Shown: positions 18,001 through 29,354, counted from the first letter of the stretch. The stretch is 64,000 nt of DNA from Acidobacteriota bacterium (GCA_003222395.1 QHWB01000045.1:23004-87003), one strand, 5' to 3'. Translations and numbers: made by a program. Notes: generated from the sequence alone by a model not told the origin.

Positions 18001-18376
18001 TTAAGCTGGTCGTCGACGTCAGCCTGCCGCCGGCGTGGGTTGACGTGTTCGTCACGTACGGGTGGCCGGCCGTTCACTGGACGAGCGTCGGAAACCCGCG
18101 CGCAACGGACCGCGTCGTCATGACGTGGGCGCGCGAACACGTCCATGTGGTGCTCACGCACGACCTGGACTTCGGCACGTTACTCGCGCTGACGCGAGCG
18201 AGCGGCCCGAGTGTCATTCAGGTCCGCAGCCAGGACGTGCTTGCTGAGCATCTCGAACAATCGTGATCACCACGATTCGCCGGTATGAATCCCAACTGCA
18301 AGAAGGGGCGCTCGTAACAGTGGATGAATCGCGCGGCAAAGTACGCCTATTGCCGATCGGTCCGCTGAACAACTGA
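17997..18376 (+). pseudogene. DUF5615 PIN-like toxin, frameshifted near the C-terminus
   Basis: Starts with GTG at 17997 (IKLVVDVSLPPAWVDVF), overlapping the antitoxin stop. The PIN-like nuclease core is intact (LVVDVSLPPAWV, VVMTWAREHVHVVLTHDLDFGTLLAL, PSVIQVRSQDVLAEHL). The frame stops at 18266 after 89 residues. The expected family C-terminus (ESQLQEGALVTVDESRGKVRLLPI) continues in another frame from 18263 to 18376, so one base has been lost or gained at about 18258-18266. The product lacks its last helix and strand. No slippery heptamer is seen, so programmed frameshifting is unlikely. The acidic residues of the active site are still encoded, and residual activity cannot be excluded. Confidence 0.75.
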
Positions 18377-18673
18377 TAGCTCAATCTAGAGTAGCGATCG
18401 CGTGTGCGGGCTTGTGATCCAACAATCGAAGTGCGCGGTTTAGTTACGCCCCGACCAGAATCACGGACGGTCTCGTCGCGCTACCGCGTTCAAATCAGGC
18501 CGGGCGGTTTGGCGCGAGGGTCGCCGTGTCTGCGGCTCTCGGCTCCGTTCGACTGCTTCCGCCGAGTGCTGGTCAGGGTCATCGGATTGTTCGCCGTACG
18601 AACCGTGAACAGCGCCATACGGCGAACAGATACCCTGGAGTCACGATCCAAAGAAATCCGACGATCGGAAGGA
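18377..18673. other. Non-coding stretch inside the element
   Basis: About 300 nt of mixed composition. No reading frame with a plausible start, no RNA gene and no clear repeat was seen. Confidence 0.4.
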
Positions 18674-19300
18674 CTACTCTCCCCACATTCCGAATGGCGC
18701 GTTGATGATTCCGAATACCACAACGACTGCAATGGCAATTGGGATGATCGACTTCCAAAATGAGAGAGCAAACCGGACACGCCCGGTGTCGTCTGGAATA
18801 AGCGGCTCGCCTCTATCGATCATCGACAGCGGACCCGCAGTAACCCACCAACTGACGCGGAAGTGGACACTTTCGCCGTCGGCGACGAACTTTGAAGCGC
18901 CCTTGCGCAGGAACGCCTGGCGTAACGCGGGCAACGAAGATCCAAAGTGGTGCGCCCGGCGATTAAATGAGTCGTGCGCCAGCGTAATGGTGCCATCATA
19001 AGAAAGTGGAAATGGTATTGTGCGTTTCTTCGACGAAGTCTCTACAGCCCCCAGGCGCGCACAAGGCTCGCGCCGTGACGCATCTTCCCAACGACAAGAA
19101 AGGACGAATCTATCGAAGCACCTGTTCCGCGCGGACGTCGATCGGCCAGACCCGCAGTGGCGATCGCGGTTGCGATCGGGCAATTCCCTCGGCGGATTCA
19201 AGGACCTACCTGATTGCCTCGCGCCGTCTGGAGTGGCTAAACTGACGATGAGGTAAAGCGGCCCAGCCCAGGACGTTAAGACCGGCAAGCGGTATGGCAT
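18674..19300 (-). CDS. Hypothetical protein with C-terminal membrane helix (start unresolved)
   Basis: The C-terminal 120 residues look like a real protein: IPFPLSYDGTITLAHDSFNRR, FVADGESVHFRVSWWV, RGEPLIPDDTGRVRFALSFWKS, then a transmembrane helix IIPIAIAVVVVFGIINAPFGMWGE at the very end. The first 85 residues are arginine-rich and resemble shadow coding, and no ATG or GTG is found near residue 85. The true gene may therefore be 5'-truncated or frameshifted, or begin at a rare start. It lies in the integrated element, divergent from the histidine kinase. No family recognised. Confidence 0.4.
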   Translation of the reverse strand: MPYRLPVLTSWAGPLYLIVSLATPDGARQSGRSLNPPRELPDRNRDRHCGSGRSTSARNRCFDRFVLSCRWEDASRREPCARLGAVETSSKKRTIPFPLSYDGTITLAHDSFNRRAHHFGSSLPALRQAFLRKGASKFVADGESVHFRVSWWVTAGPLSMIDRGEPLIPDDTGRVRFALSFWKSIIPIAIAVVVVFGIINAPFGMWGE

Positions 19301-19356
19301 GGCCAGTTCGAGCGCCTATCGCAACAGTCGTCCATCGCGGAGACAGTTCCTTCTGC

Positions 19357-20556
19357 ATGACCGTGCGAACCCTAACAACATCCGCCGTTGAATCGTCGAC
19401 TTCGTGCAGCTCTCCTGTCTTCAAGGAGCTGATCAGACATCTGCGGCGCAGTCGCGCCCGCCTGCGGAAGCTGTGGCTTCACCGCATTCTCGACGGTCAA
19501 TACCTCACGGCGATGACCGCAGAGGAAATCTGTGCCGAAACCACCTCCCTGTATGACAGTTACCTCGAGGTCCTGGCGACGGGCGACATCGAAGCGCTCG
19601 AAGGATACGCGCGCAATCTCTCGGAGCGCATCATTCCGCGCGGCGTGCAGACCCGGGAGGTCGTCGGCATCGTGCTGCTGCTGCGCGATGTACTCGCGCG
19701 AGAGCTGTTCAGCAAGTACGGCGAAGATAGCGTCATGCTGACCCGAGTGCTGGACGCATACGAGCCCGCCGCGAATCGGATCGCCACTACCGTCAGTGTC
19801 GGGTTCGTCCAGGAGCGTGAACGAACGATTCGCAGGCAGCAGGAGGCAATCCGCGAGCTCACTGCCCGCAGACAGGCAGAACAGGCCCTGCGCGCACTGA
19901 ACCAGCGGCTAGAAGAGGAGGCAAGGCGAATTGCGCACGCCCTTCACGATGAGGTAGGACAGCTGATGGTCTCAGTCTACCTCGCGCTGGACACGCTGCT
20001 CGCCCAGCTCCAACCCGACGCTCGCGAACAGCTGACCGAGATTCGCGCGCTGCTCGGGGAAGTCGAGGCACAGCTACGACGACTCTCTCATGAGCTCCGC
20101 CCGACCATCCTGGATGATCTGGGACTGAAACCTGCCATCGAATTCCTCGCAGACGGAATTTCGAAACGGACGGGCCGTTCAGTGGTTGTGACCGCCTCAA
20201 TCGGCAGGCGTCTTCCCGGCCCCGTCGAAACTGCGGTGTACCGGATCGTGCAAGAGGCACTGACGAATATGATCAAGCACGCGCAAGCCACCCAGGCCGT
20301 TGTCCACCTGGTGCGCCATCCGGACGCACTCGTCTGCTCTATTGCAGACAACGGATGCGGTTTCGATGCGAGAGCGCGATCCGCACACACACATAACCAG
20401 GGGCTCGGACTGATCGGCATGAGAGAGCGGGCTGCCAGTCTTGGCGGGACGCTCTCGATCGACTCGAGCCCCGGCAGAGGGACGACACTCAAGGTCGTGG
20501 TTCCGCTGAAAGATGTGACATGCCGCCCCGGATACTCCTCGCCGACGACCACGTAA
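19357..20556 (+). CDS. Sensor histidine kinase, NarL-partner type (HisKA_3)
   Basis: 399 residues, with no membrane segment, so a cytoplasmic sensor. The N-terminal half (about 50-150, TAEEICAETTSLYDSYLEVLATGDIEALEGYARNLSERIIPRGV) resembles the RsbRD/RsbT co-antagonist N-terminal domain. Then come a coiled-coil, the phospho-acceptor box RRIAHALHDEVGQLMVSVYLALD, and the HATPase with RIVQEALTNMIKHA, DNGCGFD and GLGLIGMRERAASLGG. The ATG at 19357 was chosen over an ATG 63 nt upstream because the latter adds non-conserved residues. It overlaps the response regulator gene by 37 nt, so the two form a pair inside the integrated element. Confidence 0.88.
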   Translation: MTVRTLTTSAVESSTSCSSPVFKELIRHLRRSRARLRKLWLHRILDGQYLTAMTAEEICAETTSLYDSYLEVLATGDIEALEGYARNLSERIIPRGVQTREVVGIVLLLRDVLARELFSKYGEDSVMLTRVLDAYEPAANRIATTVSVGFVQERERTIRRQQEAIRELTARRQAEQALRALNQRLEEEARRIAHALHDEVGQLMVSVYLALDTLLAQLQPDAREQLTEIRALLGEVEAQLRRLSHELRPTILDDLGLKPAIEFLADGISKRTGRSVVVTASIGRRLPGPVETAVYRIVQEALTNMIKHAQATQAVVHLVRHPDALVCSIADNGCGFDARARSAHTHNQGLGLIGMRERAASLGGTLSIDSSPGRGTTLKVVVPLKDVTCRPGYSSPTTT

Positions 20557-21152
20557 TCGTCCGACAAGGCTTCCGAGCCCTTCTGGAACGCGAAGGGCTC
20601 GAAGTCGTCGCCGAGGCGGCCAACGGTCATGAGGCGGTCCGGTTGGCCGGCGAACTTCTCCCGGACGTCGCAGTCCTCGACTTTGCGATGCCGCTCCTAA
20701 ATGGCCTTGACGCGGCCAAGGAAATACGCCGGTGCTCCCCACGGACTCGCACGATACTCTTGACAGTGCACAGCGAGGATCACTACGTCCTCGAAGCGCT
20801 GCAAGCGGGGGTCCATGGATATGTTGTGAAGACACAAGCTGCGGCGGATCTCGTGCAGGCAATTCGCGAGATTCGTGGGAACGCGATCTACTTGAGTCCC
20901 ACCATCTCACGCGCGGTTGTCGAGGCGTACTTCGACAAAGCCACTCCGCCTGGCGATGTGTTGAGCTCACGCGAACGGCAGGTACTTCAACTCGTGGCGG
21001 AGGGAAAGACGACGAAGGAGATCGCCGGAGTCCTCGGAGTCAGTATCAAGACAGCTGATAGCCATCGGGCTCGCATCATGCGGAAGCTGGACATTCACGA
21101 TACTGCCGGCCTGGTCCGCTTCGCGATTCGGCGTGGGCTCATCCACGCGTAA
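20520..21152 (+). CDS. Response regulator, NarL/FixJ family
   Basis: 210 residues. Receiver domain 1-120 (ILLADDHVIVRQGFRALLEREG, phospho-acceptor aspartate in VAVLDFAMPLLNG at about 55, switch threonine in ILLTVHS, lysine in GYVVKT). LuxR-type helix-turn-helix at about 145-205 (LSSRERQVLQLVAEGKTTKEIAGVLGVSIKTADSHRARIMRKLDIHDTAGLVRFAI). A DNA-binding transcription factor controlled by the overlapping kinase gene. The targets may be the element's own genes or chromosomal genes and cannot be determined here. Confidence 0.93.
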   Translation: MPPRILLADDHVIVRQGFRALLEREGLEVVAEAANGHEAVRLAGELLPDVAVLDFAMPLLNGLDAAKEIRRCSPRTRTILLTVHSEDHYVLEALQAGVHGYVVKTQAAADLVQAIREIRGNAIYLSPTISRAVVEAYFDKATPPGDVLSSRERQVLQLVAEGKTTKEIAGVLGVSIKTADSHRARIMRKLDIHDTAGLVRFAIRRGLIHA

Positions 21153-21211
21153 TCTCGGGCTTTGCCCTCCGCATCAGGAATCTTTCCTATTCGATTGCAG
21201 AGTTCACCTAA

Positions 21212-21240
21212 TTGTTTCTCCGACTCCTCCTCCGTACGAT
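21212..21240 (+). promoter_or_regulatory. Promoter TTGTTT-17-TACGAT
   Basis: TTGTTT and TACGAT are separated by exactly 17 nt. The -10 box ends 6 nt before the ATG at 21247, predicting a leaderless transcript. Confidence 0.55.
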
Positions 21241-21246
21241 GGGCGC

Positions 21247-21579
21247 ATGAGAAATGGCAACGGAAACGAGCGCGATGTGTGGGTGATGATCGACCACGAC
21301 GGTCACAGAACCTTATACCAATTGGTCGAAGTGGGAAAAGGAGGCGATGCCTTGCGGCTGGCCCGCGAACTTCATGCGCCGGCTGTCGTTGTTGACATGG
21401 CGCTACCCGCCCTCCCGGCGCTCGACGGGATGTCTGAGGGGCGTCGCCGATTAGGGAACTTGAGACTCATTCTGCTGAATGTGCGTCCGGCGACCGGTAA
21501 TGATGCGAACGGCACCGTTGTCCGACGTATCGTTCGCCAGCCATCCAAACCCGTCCGGATGGCCGCGTCTTCGGACTGA
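21247..21579 (+). CDS. Degenerate receiver-like protein
   Basis: 110 residues. The start RDVWVMIDHDGHRTLYQLVEVGKGGDALRLARELHAPAVVVDMALPALPALDGM imitates a receiver domain: the acidic pocket is reduced to D-H-D, and the D-M-A-L-P block stands at the phospho-acceptor site. The C-terminal half lacks the conserved Thr/Lys strands and ends in basic residues, so it is a truncated or diverged receiver, probably not phosphorylated normally. The ATG at 21247 follows TACGAT (21235-21240) by 6 nt with TTGTTT 17 nt further up, a leaderless promoter. It lies directly after the response regulator gene. Confidence 0.5.
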   Translation: MRNGNGNERDVWVMIDHDGHRTLYQLVEVGKGGDALRLARELHAPAVVVDMALPALPALDGMSEGRRRLGNLRLILLNVRPATGNDANGTVVRRIVRQPSKPVRMAASSD

Positions 21580-21865
21580 TCGGAGTAACGAAGCTCCGTC
21601 TCAAACCAACAAGTGCGGAGCGGATCTTCGTTACTAGCGTGGCGGACATCGCCGACGACCATCACGCGTGACGAAGCGGATGGCTCACTTTATTCATTTT
21701 GTCCAACAGCGACTCTGGTCCCAAGAACGCGCCCTACTCCAATCGCTGGAACGAGAGGGCGGGCCGATCGATGTGCGGGATGAGAAACCGAGCGTTGCAG
21801 CCATTGAGGAATTAGAGTCAAGCGGCCGGTGCGACAAGAACATTCAGCTGCCTTGAACCGACTTG
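21580..21865. other. Stretch with no confident gene
   Basis: A 62-residue frame at 21668-21856 (starting MTKRMAHFIHFVQQRLWSQE) has plausible helical composition but no ribosome binding site and no recognised family. It is left as a possibility only. Confidence 0.3.
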
Positions 21866-21907
21866 TTAATTGCTACTGATTAATTGCTACTGATTAATTG
21901 CTACTGA
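21866..21907. repeat. Three perfect 14-bp tandem copies (TTAATTGCTACTGA)
   Basis: Three exact copies of the AT-rich unit TTAATTGCTACTGA run head to tail, ending 47 nt before the start of the coiled-coil protein. They could be iteron-like binding sites or a slippage repeat. Confidence 0.9.
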
Positions 21908-21953
21908 ATGCCCGGGGCGTCCGATGACGTTCCTCTGCGGGCGGGAGGGAGTG

Positions 21954-22571
21954 ATGAGGTTTCACCGAATTCAGCAGTACGAGCTCATTTATGCAGGTGG
22001 GCGATGGTATCGACCGCAGGCATATGGCGACCGGCAGCCAGACGGTACATGGGATGGATGGCTTATCTTTTTCCCGATCGGCGGATGGTCGGCCATCGCT
22101 CCTCGGGGCCCGGAGACGACGCAGAGCACGTGGGCGCTGCTGGTAGCCTGGGCGGCTGACCTGACGCTTGCTTACCTTGAAAGTGCCCTTGCTCGGGCGT
22201 TGAGACTTGCGCAGCAGCCTCTTCTGATCGACCGACTCGCGGACGCTGAATACGAGGCGCTCGAGGACGCGGAGCGGCTGGAGCGATCGGCCGAGGTCGA
22301 GCGCACCGCTGCGGACCTCGACGAGGCCGCCGCGAGTGCAGCCCGCGCCGATGCCAAACGCATCCGGCGACAGCGTCTCGACACGGAGGGTGCGCTGGCG
22401 GCGACAGAAGAAGCAGCTGCCAAACGGGAAGCGAACGTACCCGCGCAGGCGGCCCGAGACGCACGCGCGGTTGCTGCCGATGCCGCGCCCCGGCGCCGTT
22501 CAGCGCACGCCAAAGCGACGCCACGAACGCACACAAAGCGACGCGGGGACAAGAAGTACTGGAGCCGGTAG
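21954..22571 (+). CDS. Hypothetical coiled-coil protein of the integrated element
   Basis: 205 residues. The N-terminal globular part (MRFHRIQQYELIYAGGRWYRPQ, DGTWDGWLIFFPIGG, PGPETTQSTWALLVAWAADLTLAYLESALARAL) has conserved-looking Trp/Gly/Pro positions. It is followed by a long Ala/Glu/Arg coiled-coil (about 95-175) and a basic tail (HAKATPRTHTKRRGDKKYW) that could bind nucleic acid. The start is set by GGGAGGGA just before the ATG at 21954; a longer start at 21924 lacks one. No function is recognised. The basic tail and its place in a mobile element suggest, but do not show, a DNA-related role. Confidence 0.65.
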   Translation: MRFHRIQQYELIYAGGRWYRPQAYGDRQPDGTWDGWLIFFPIGGWSAIAPRGPETTQSTWALLVAWAADLTLAYLESALARALRLAQQPLLIDRLADAEYEALEDAERLERSAEVERTAADLDEAAASAARADAKRIRRQRLDTEGALAATEEAAAKREANVPAQAARDARAVAADAAPRRRSAHAKATPRTHTKRRGDKKYWSR

Positions 22572-22639
22572 CGACGCTACGGCGCAGCGGTTGACGGCAC
22601 CTCGAGCAACACGAATCCTTACGGCTTGAGGATTGAAAT

Positions 22640-22960
22640 CGAACTGTGCCGTCCAAAACGGCGGCTCGAGCCCAAAGCGTTCGGCGTCGGCGTCACCGGT
22701 GTCGTGGCGCAGTCGTCCGCATAGCGCACGACGATGACCTCGCCGCGAGCCTGCGCCGCCGCCACCGCTGGACCCAGAGGTCGAACACATAGTGCAGATA
22801 GACATTCGCCAGCAGGGGCGATGCACTGCCTTTGCGGCGTGCCGTCTCACTCCATGTCCGCGTTCCGTCCTCCAACACGCCGACGTTGAGCCACTTCTGA
22901 ATCAATCGCACGCGCCGGTCCGCTATCCGGTGCTCGAGAAATTTCACCAGCCAGCCACGG
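22640..22960 (-). pseudogene. Group II intron reverse transcriptase/maturase relic
   Basis: On the minus strand WLVKFLEHRIADRRVRLIQKWLNVGVLEDG, then SPLLANVYLHYVFDLWVQRWRRR, match the palm region of group II intron-encoded reverse transcriptases. The catalytic R-Y-A-D-D is present at about 22712-22728 but in a different frame from the preceding block, and a third frame carries the following D-A-E-R-F-G-L-E-P piece. There are thus at least two frameshifts, and both ends are missing (no finger domain, no maturase or endonuclease domain). A dead fragment inside the integrated element; it stops abruptly near the inverted repeat at 22986. Confidence 0.75.
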
Positions 22961-22985
22961 TCGCGTGTCCGCCCGACTGTTGGGG

Positions 22986-23481
22986 CCTGCTGAAAAATAA
23001 ATTGCACACTACGCCGACAAGGCGCAATCGTGTAGTTCCAATCGGGATGCAGCGTATGGCGACGCACGTGAACATCGTGCATCATCTCGTCTTCCACATT
23101 GAGGCCCTTCTGATAGGTTCTCGTAACTCCGATTATGCCGCGCTCACAACACGAGCTTTATGATCCACCAGTTGTAGCAGTTCACCTGCTGAACCCGCCA
23201 TCGGCATAAATCCGATTGTCGGCATGATGGCGGTTATGCCGCGCGCCGAATAACCGTCACACCTTCTGTTCGCACCTGGCAATGCGTGGCGCACCGGCGC
23301 GGGCCATCCAGGAGCTCGCCGGACATCGCGATCTGTCGACGACGCAACGGTACATGCACCTGAGTCCTGCAGCGCTCGATGCGGCGGTACGGCTGTTGGA
23401 CGCCCCGCGAAGTCCTTCAACTCGCGGAGATATTTTGGAGACGGGTGGAGGTACTTTCGCGGACGCCTAATTTTCAGCAGG
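22986..23481. mobile_element. 496-bp element bounded by 11-bp inverted repeats
   Basis: CCTGCTGAAAA at 22986-22996 is repeated in inverted orientation at 23471-23481. The recombinase stub ends with its TAA exactly adjacent to the right repeat, so the repeat is probably the true end of a tyrosine-recombinase-encoding insertion element that has lost most of its interior. The left end abuts the reverse transcriptase relic. Three TTATGCCG boxes (23133-23140, 23234-23241, and inverted at 23202-23209) lie before the recombinase stub and could be recombinase-binding sites. Confidence 0.6.
23255..23470 (+). pseudogene. Tyrosine recombinase (phage integrase family), C-terminal stub
   Basis: 71 codons. 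The box R-H-T-F-C-S-H-L, then AIQELAGHRDLSTTQRYMHLSPAALDAAVRLLD, give the catalytic Arg, the His/Lys-region GH and the nucleophile Tyr of the C-terminal catalytic domain. The first 250-300 residues (arm-binding and core-binding domains and the first catalytic arginine) are absent. No start codon precedes the stub, so it cannot be active alone. It lies next to the tRNA-His att site but ends at an 11-bp inverted repeat, so it may belong to the small internal element instead of being the island's own integrase. Confidence 0.8.
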
Positions 23482-23486
23482 TTAGA

Positions 23487-23562
23487 TGGGGTGGGTGACG
23501 GGTTTCGAACCCGCGACTTCCGGAGCCACAGTCCGGCGCTCTACCCCTGAGCTACACCCACC
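23487..23562 (-). tRNA. tRNA-His (GTG)
   Basis: Full cloverleaf on the minus strand. The acceptor is GTGGGTG/CACCCAC with G-1 (23562) and C73, the hallmarks of tRNA-His. D-arm GCTCAGGGGTAGAGC; anticodon stem CCGGA/TCCGG with loop CTGTGGC and anticodon GTG; T-arm GCGGG/CCCGT with loop TTCGAAA. CCA is encoded (23487-23489). The 3' 24 nt are part of the att repeat. The integrated element lies downstream of the tRNA, which was restored by integration. Confidence 0.97.
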
Positions 23563-23604
23563 GTGAACTCTCGAGTGTAGCACTACCGGTCCGGGGAACG
23601 GCCA

Positions 23605-24576
23605 CTACGATCGCGCATCCTCCGACGCGGGCGCCTCGTCGTTGCGCACTTCGATCAGTGCCCCGTCTTCGAGCCTCAGGCGCATCAGGTAAATATGGCT
23701 GGCGCGCTCGCCCTTTGCTTCATACATCAACTTGTCGGCGCGCTGAATGAGATCGGCGGCGAGACGGCGCGCGATGAAACGCCGTTCGGCCACGCGGCCG
23801 AGCGACAGGCAGACGACGCCGACGTCCACGCGCACGGGCTGCGCGGCGAGCCGGCGATCCTCTTGTGACCAGTCGTGGCGCTCGACGGCCTCGCGGAACC
23901 GTTCGCCTATCGAGTGCGCGAGGTGGTACTCCTCGAGATCGGGAATGAGGAAGCAGAACTCGTCGCCGCCGAATCGCGCGTGCAGATCCGGATTGCGGCG
24001 CTCCTCGTCCATCGCGCGCGCGCCCGGACGGTCCTGCGCCAGCAGGTCGTCGGAGCGCACTTGTTCACGCAGCAACTGCGCCACGCGCTCGATGATCCGA
24101 TCACCGACCGCGTGGCCGAGCGCGTCGTTGTACCACTTGAACCCGGTGATGTCGACCAATCCCACGGCACACCAGCGTCCGCGCTGCTCGAGCGCCAGAA
24201 ACGATTCCAGCTGCTCCGTGAAGCGCTCGAAGTTCATCAGCTTGGTCTTCGGATCGCGATGCGATTTGTCGGTGAGGTCGGCGACGAGCGCCTCGAAGTA
24301 CCGCGAGATGCTGCTGACGGTGGCATCGCGCGCCGACAACTCCGTTTTCACGCGCGCCATCTTGTCGGCGAATCCGGACGACAACGCTTGAATCGCTTCC
24401 TGTTTTGATTCCTGCCACAGCCGTTCATGCCGCGTGAATACGGCATCGATCGCCGCGACCAACTCAGCCTCGAGTGTGGATGCAATCCGCAGGTGATCGC
24501 GGATCCATGTCTGCAGCTCGCTTCGCGTTTGAGGCTGGTGATGGTCGCCGGTGGCGAGAACCCTGTCGGAGCGCAT
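23605..24576 (-). CDS. Diguanylate cyclase (GGDEF)
   Basis: 323 residues, soluble. The N-terminal helical region (about 15-110) is probably a coiled-coil dimerisation or sensing segment. The GGDEF domain at about 115-300 has DPKTKLMNFERFTEQL, DITGFKWYNDALGHAVGD and the intact signature RFGGDEFCFLIPD. An unusual insertion (LLAQDRPGARAMDEERRNPDLHA) precedes the signature. It should make c-di-GMP from two GTP. No I-site (RxxD four residues before GGDEF) is evident: the position reads P-D-L-H. A single gene just outside the integrated element, next to tRNA-His. Confidence 0.92.
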   Translation of the reverse strand: MRSDRVLATGDHHQPQTRSELQTWIRDHLRIASTLEAELVAAIDAVFTRHERLWQESKQEAIQALSSGFADKMARVKTELSARDATVSSISRYFEALVADLTDKSHRDPKTKLMNFERFTEQLESFLALEQRGRWCAVGLVDITGFKWYNDALGHAVGDRIIERVAQLLREQVRSDDLLAQDRPGARAMDEERRNPDLHARFGGDEFCFLIPDLEEYHLAHSIGERFREAVERHDWSQEDRRLAAQPVRVDVGVVCLSLGRVAERRFIARRLAADLIQRADKLMYEAKGERASHIYLMRLRLEDGALIEVRNDEAPASEDARS

Positions 24577-24724
24577 TATGGTACGCAGCTAGTCCACCTC
24601 TACAAATGGCGTACCGCTCTTACGCGCAGATTTACAGCTGATTGGCGGGGAGATCGAGAGGAACGGTGGATCGGCGAGCGCACCGACCCACCGCGCGCCG
24701 TTCCACTTTTGTGGAGCGGGCGAT

Positions 24725-25312
24725 TTACTGACAGCTCGACGAGATCATCTTGACGGAGGTCACCTCGAGTTTAGGCTGATTCGTCTCGCGGGCTCCCCTG
24801 GGGTACCGCTGCTCGTCAGTGGTCGCGCCAGAGGTCCCGACCGGCGTCGACGTGCCGGCTGTGGTCGTCGTCGGATTCGGATTCGCCGGCTCGGTCGTCG
24901 TCGGCGCCGCCGAGGCAGTGGTGTCGCCGGGTTTGCGGTCCATCGTGCCGGTCCAGTCGGTGCGACCCGTCACTTCGATCTTGTGACCGACGTGCTTGTC
25001 GAGATCCGTGCCGCCCTCGAGCTTCCACGTCATGGCGGTGGTGGACGAGGATGTCGAACCGGACGCTGGCGGCGTCGTGGTCGTCGTTCCCGATGTCCCC
25101 GTGGTCGTGCTCGGTTTGTTCTCCGCGCGCGCGTTCATGAGCATGAAGTTCCCGTCGGCGCCCTTGGATAAACAGCCCGTCACAGTCACCTCGTGGCCCT
25201 TGTCTTTGTCGCCGGTCTTGCCGTACTGCTGATTCGCCGGTGTCTGGGCGGCGAGCGTCACGGCACAGCCGAAGGCTGCCGCGACGCAAAGTCCTGTTAC
25301 GCTGCGTGTCAT
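24725..25312 (-). CDS. Exported Thr-rich protein, hypothetical
   Basis: 195 residues with a signal peptide (RSVTGLCVAAAFGCAVTLAA|QTPANQQ). The mature protein has a short beta-rich module split by Thr/Ser/Pro linkers: HEVTVTGCLSKGADGNFMLMNARA, then WKLEGGTDLDKHVGHKIEVTGRTDW, then PKLEVTSVKMISSSC at the end. The pattern (t-G-C-L-x-x-G-x-x-G-x-F-x-L ... L-x-x-H-V-G-H-K-I-E-V-T-G) is seen in exported proteins of Acidobacteria, of unknown function. The ATG at 25312 has GGGGAGG 8 nt upstream. It probably shares a transcript with the CsbD-like gene 33 nt upstream. Confidence 0.75.
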   Translation of the reverse strand: MTRSVTGLCVAAAFGCAVTLAAQTPANQQYGKTGDKDKGHEVTVTGCLSKGADGNFMLMNARAENKPSTTTGTSGTTTTTPPASGSTSSSTTAMTWKLEGGTDLDKHVGHKIEVTGRTDWTGTMDRKPGDTTASAAPTTTEPANPNPTTTTAGTSTPVGTSGATTDEQRYPRGARETNQPKLEVTSVKMISSSCQ

Positions 25313-25345
25313 ATCCGTAGCCTCCCCCTGAAAAAAGTTCACTCC

Positions 25346-25552
25346 CTATTGGCCCACTTTCTTGCCGAGGTCTTTGATGGCGTCGCCGACCTTCCTGCGC
25401 CCTTTGGCAAGTCCCTCCTCGACGCGTCCCGCGGCTTCGTCAGCCTCGCCCTCACTACGCAAATCTTCGTCGCCCCGCAGCTCGCCCGCTTTCTTCTTCA
25501 CCCCTCCTTTGATGCGATCAGCCTTGCCCCGCATCTCGTCCTTGTTCCACAT
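25346..25552 (-). CDS. CsbD family stress-response protein
   Basis: 68 residues, highly charged: NKDEMRGKADRIKGGVKKKAGELRGDEDLRSEGEADEAAGRVEEGL matches the CsbD family (small helical proteins induced by general stress). AAGGAGG lies 8-9 nt before the ATG at 25552. The molecular role is unknown for the family. The next gene downstream is the exported Thr-rich protein. It is preceded by a 180-nt region before the hybrid kinase stop that contains no gene. Confidence 0.9.
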   Translation of the reverse strand: MWNKDEMRGKADRIKGGVKKKAGELRGDEDLRSEGEADEAAGRVEEGLAKGRRKVGDAIKDLGKKVGQ

Positions 25553-25732
25553 CAGGTCTCTCCCTCCTTGGTGCGACTCCGCGTGGGGTGCACGAGTCGT
25601 TCCTTCGAATACGGCTGGGCGTCCGGCATGACGGGGTCTCAGCGTGATTGGCGCCGGGGCGCGCGTGGGGCGACGCGTCGAAGGCGACGTGGCCGAGTTG
25701 CGGCGCGATCGGAGAGGAGCGCGACTGGAGAA

Positions 25733-29317
<3,585 letters not shown>

Positions 29318-29354
29318 CGACCGGAATCACACATTGTATACTCGCCATCGACTC

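Larger units (their letters stand above)
17535..23510. mobile_element. Decayed integrated element at tRNA-His (about 6 kb)
   Basis: A perfect 26-bp direct repeat occurs at 17535-17560 and 23485-23510. The right copy is the 3' end of an intact tRNA-His (T-arm to CCA plus 2 nt), and the left copy is an orphan fragment. This is the signature of site-specific integration into a tRNA 3' end. A tyrosine recombinase stub lies immediately inside the right end, pointing at the tRNA. The interior is lower in GC and carries a toxin-antitoxin pair, a two-component pair, hypothetical proteins and a group II intron relic. Several are frameshifted or truncated, so the element is no longer mobile by itself. 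Confidence 0.85.

Noticed and set aside
17997..18266. Reading the DUF5615 toxin as an intact short gene
   Set aside because: The conserved C-terminal block is found immediately afterwards in another frame, so truncation by frameshift is the better explanation.
21668..21856. 62-codon frame in the integrated element
   Set aside because: No ribosome binding site, promoter or recognised sequence; kept only as a possibility in the gap note.
23255..23470. Recombinase stub as an active small integrase
   Set aside because: It lacks the core-binding domain and the first catalytic arginine and has no proper start.
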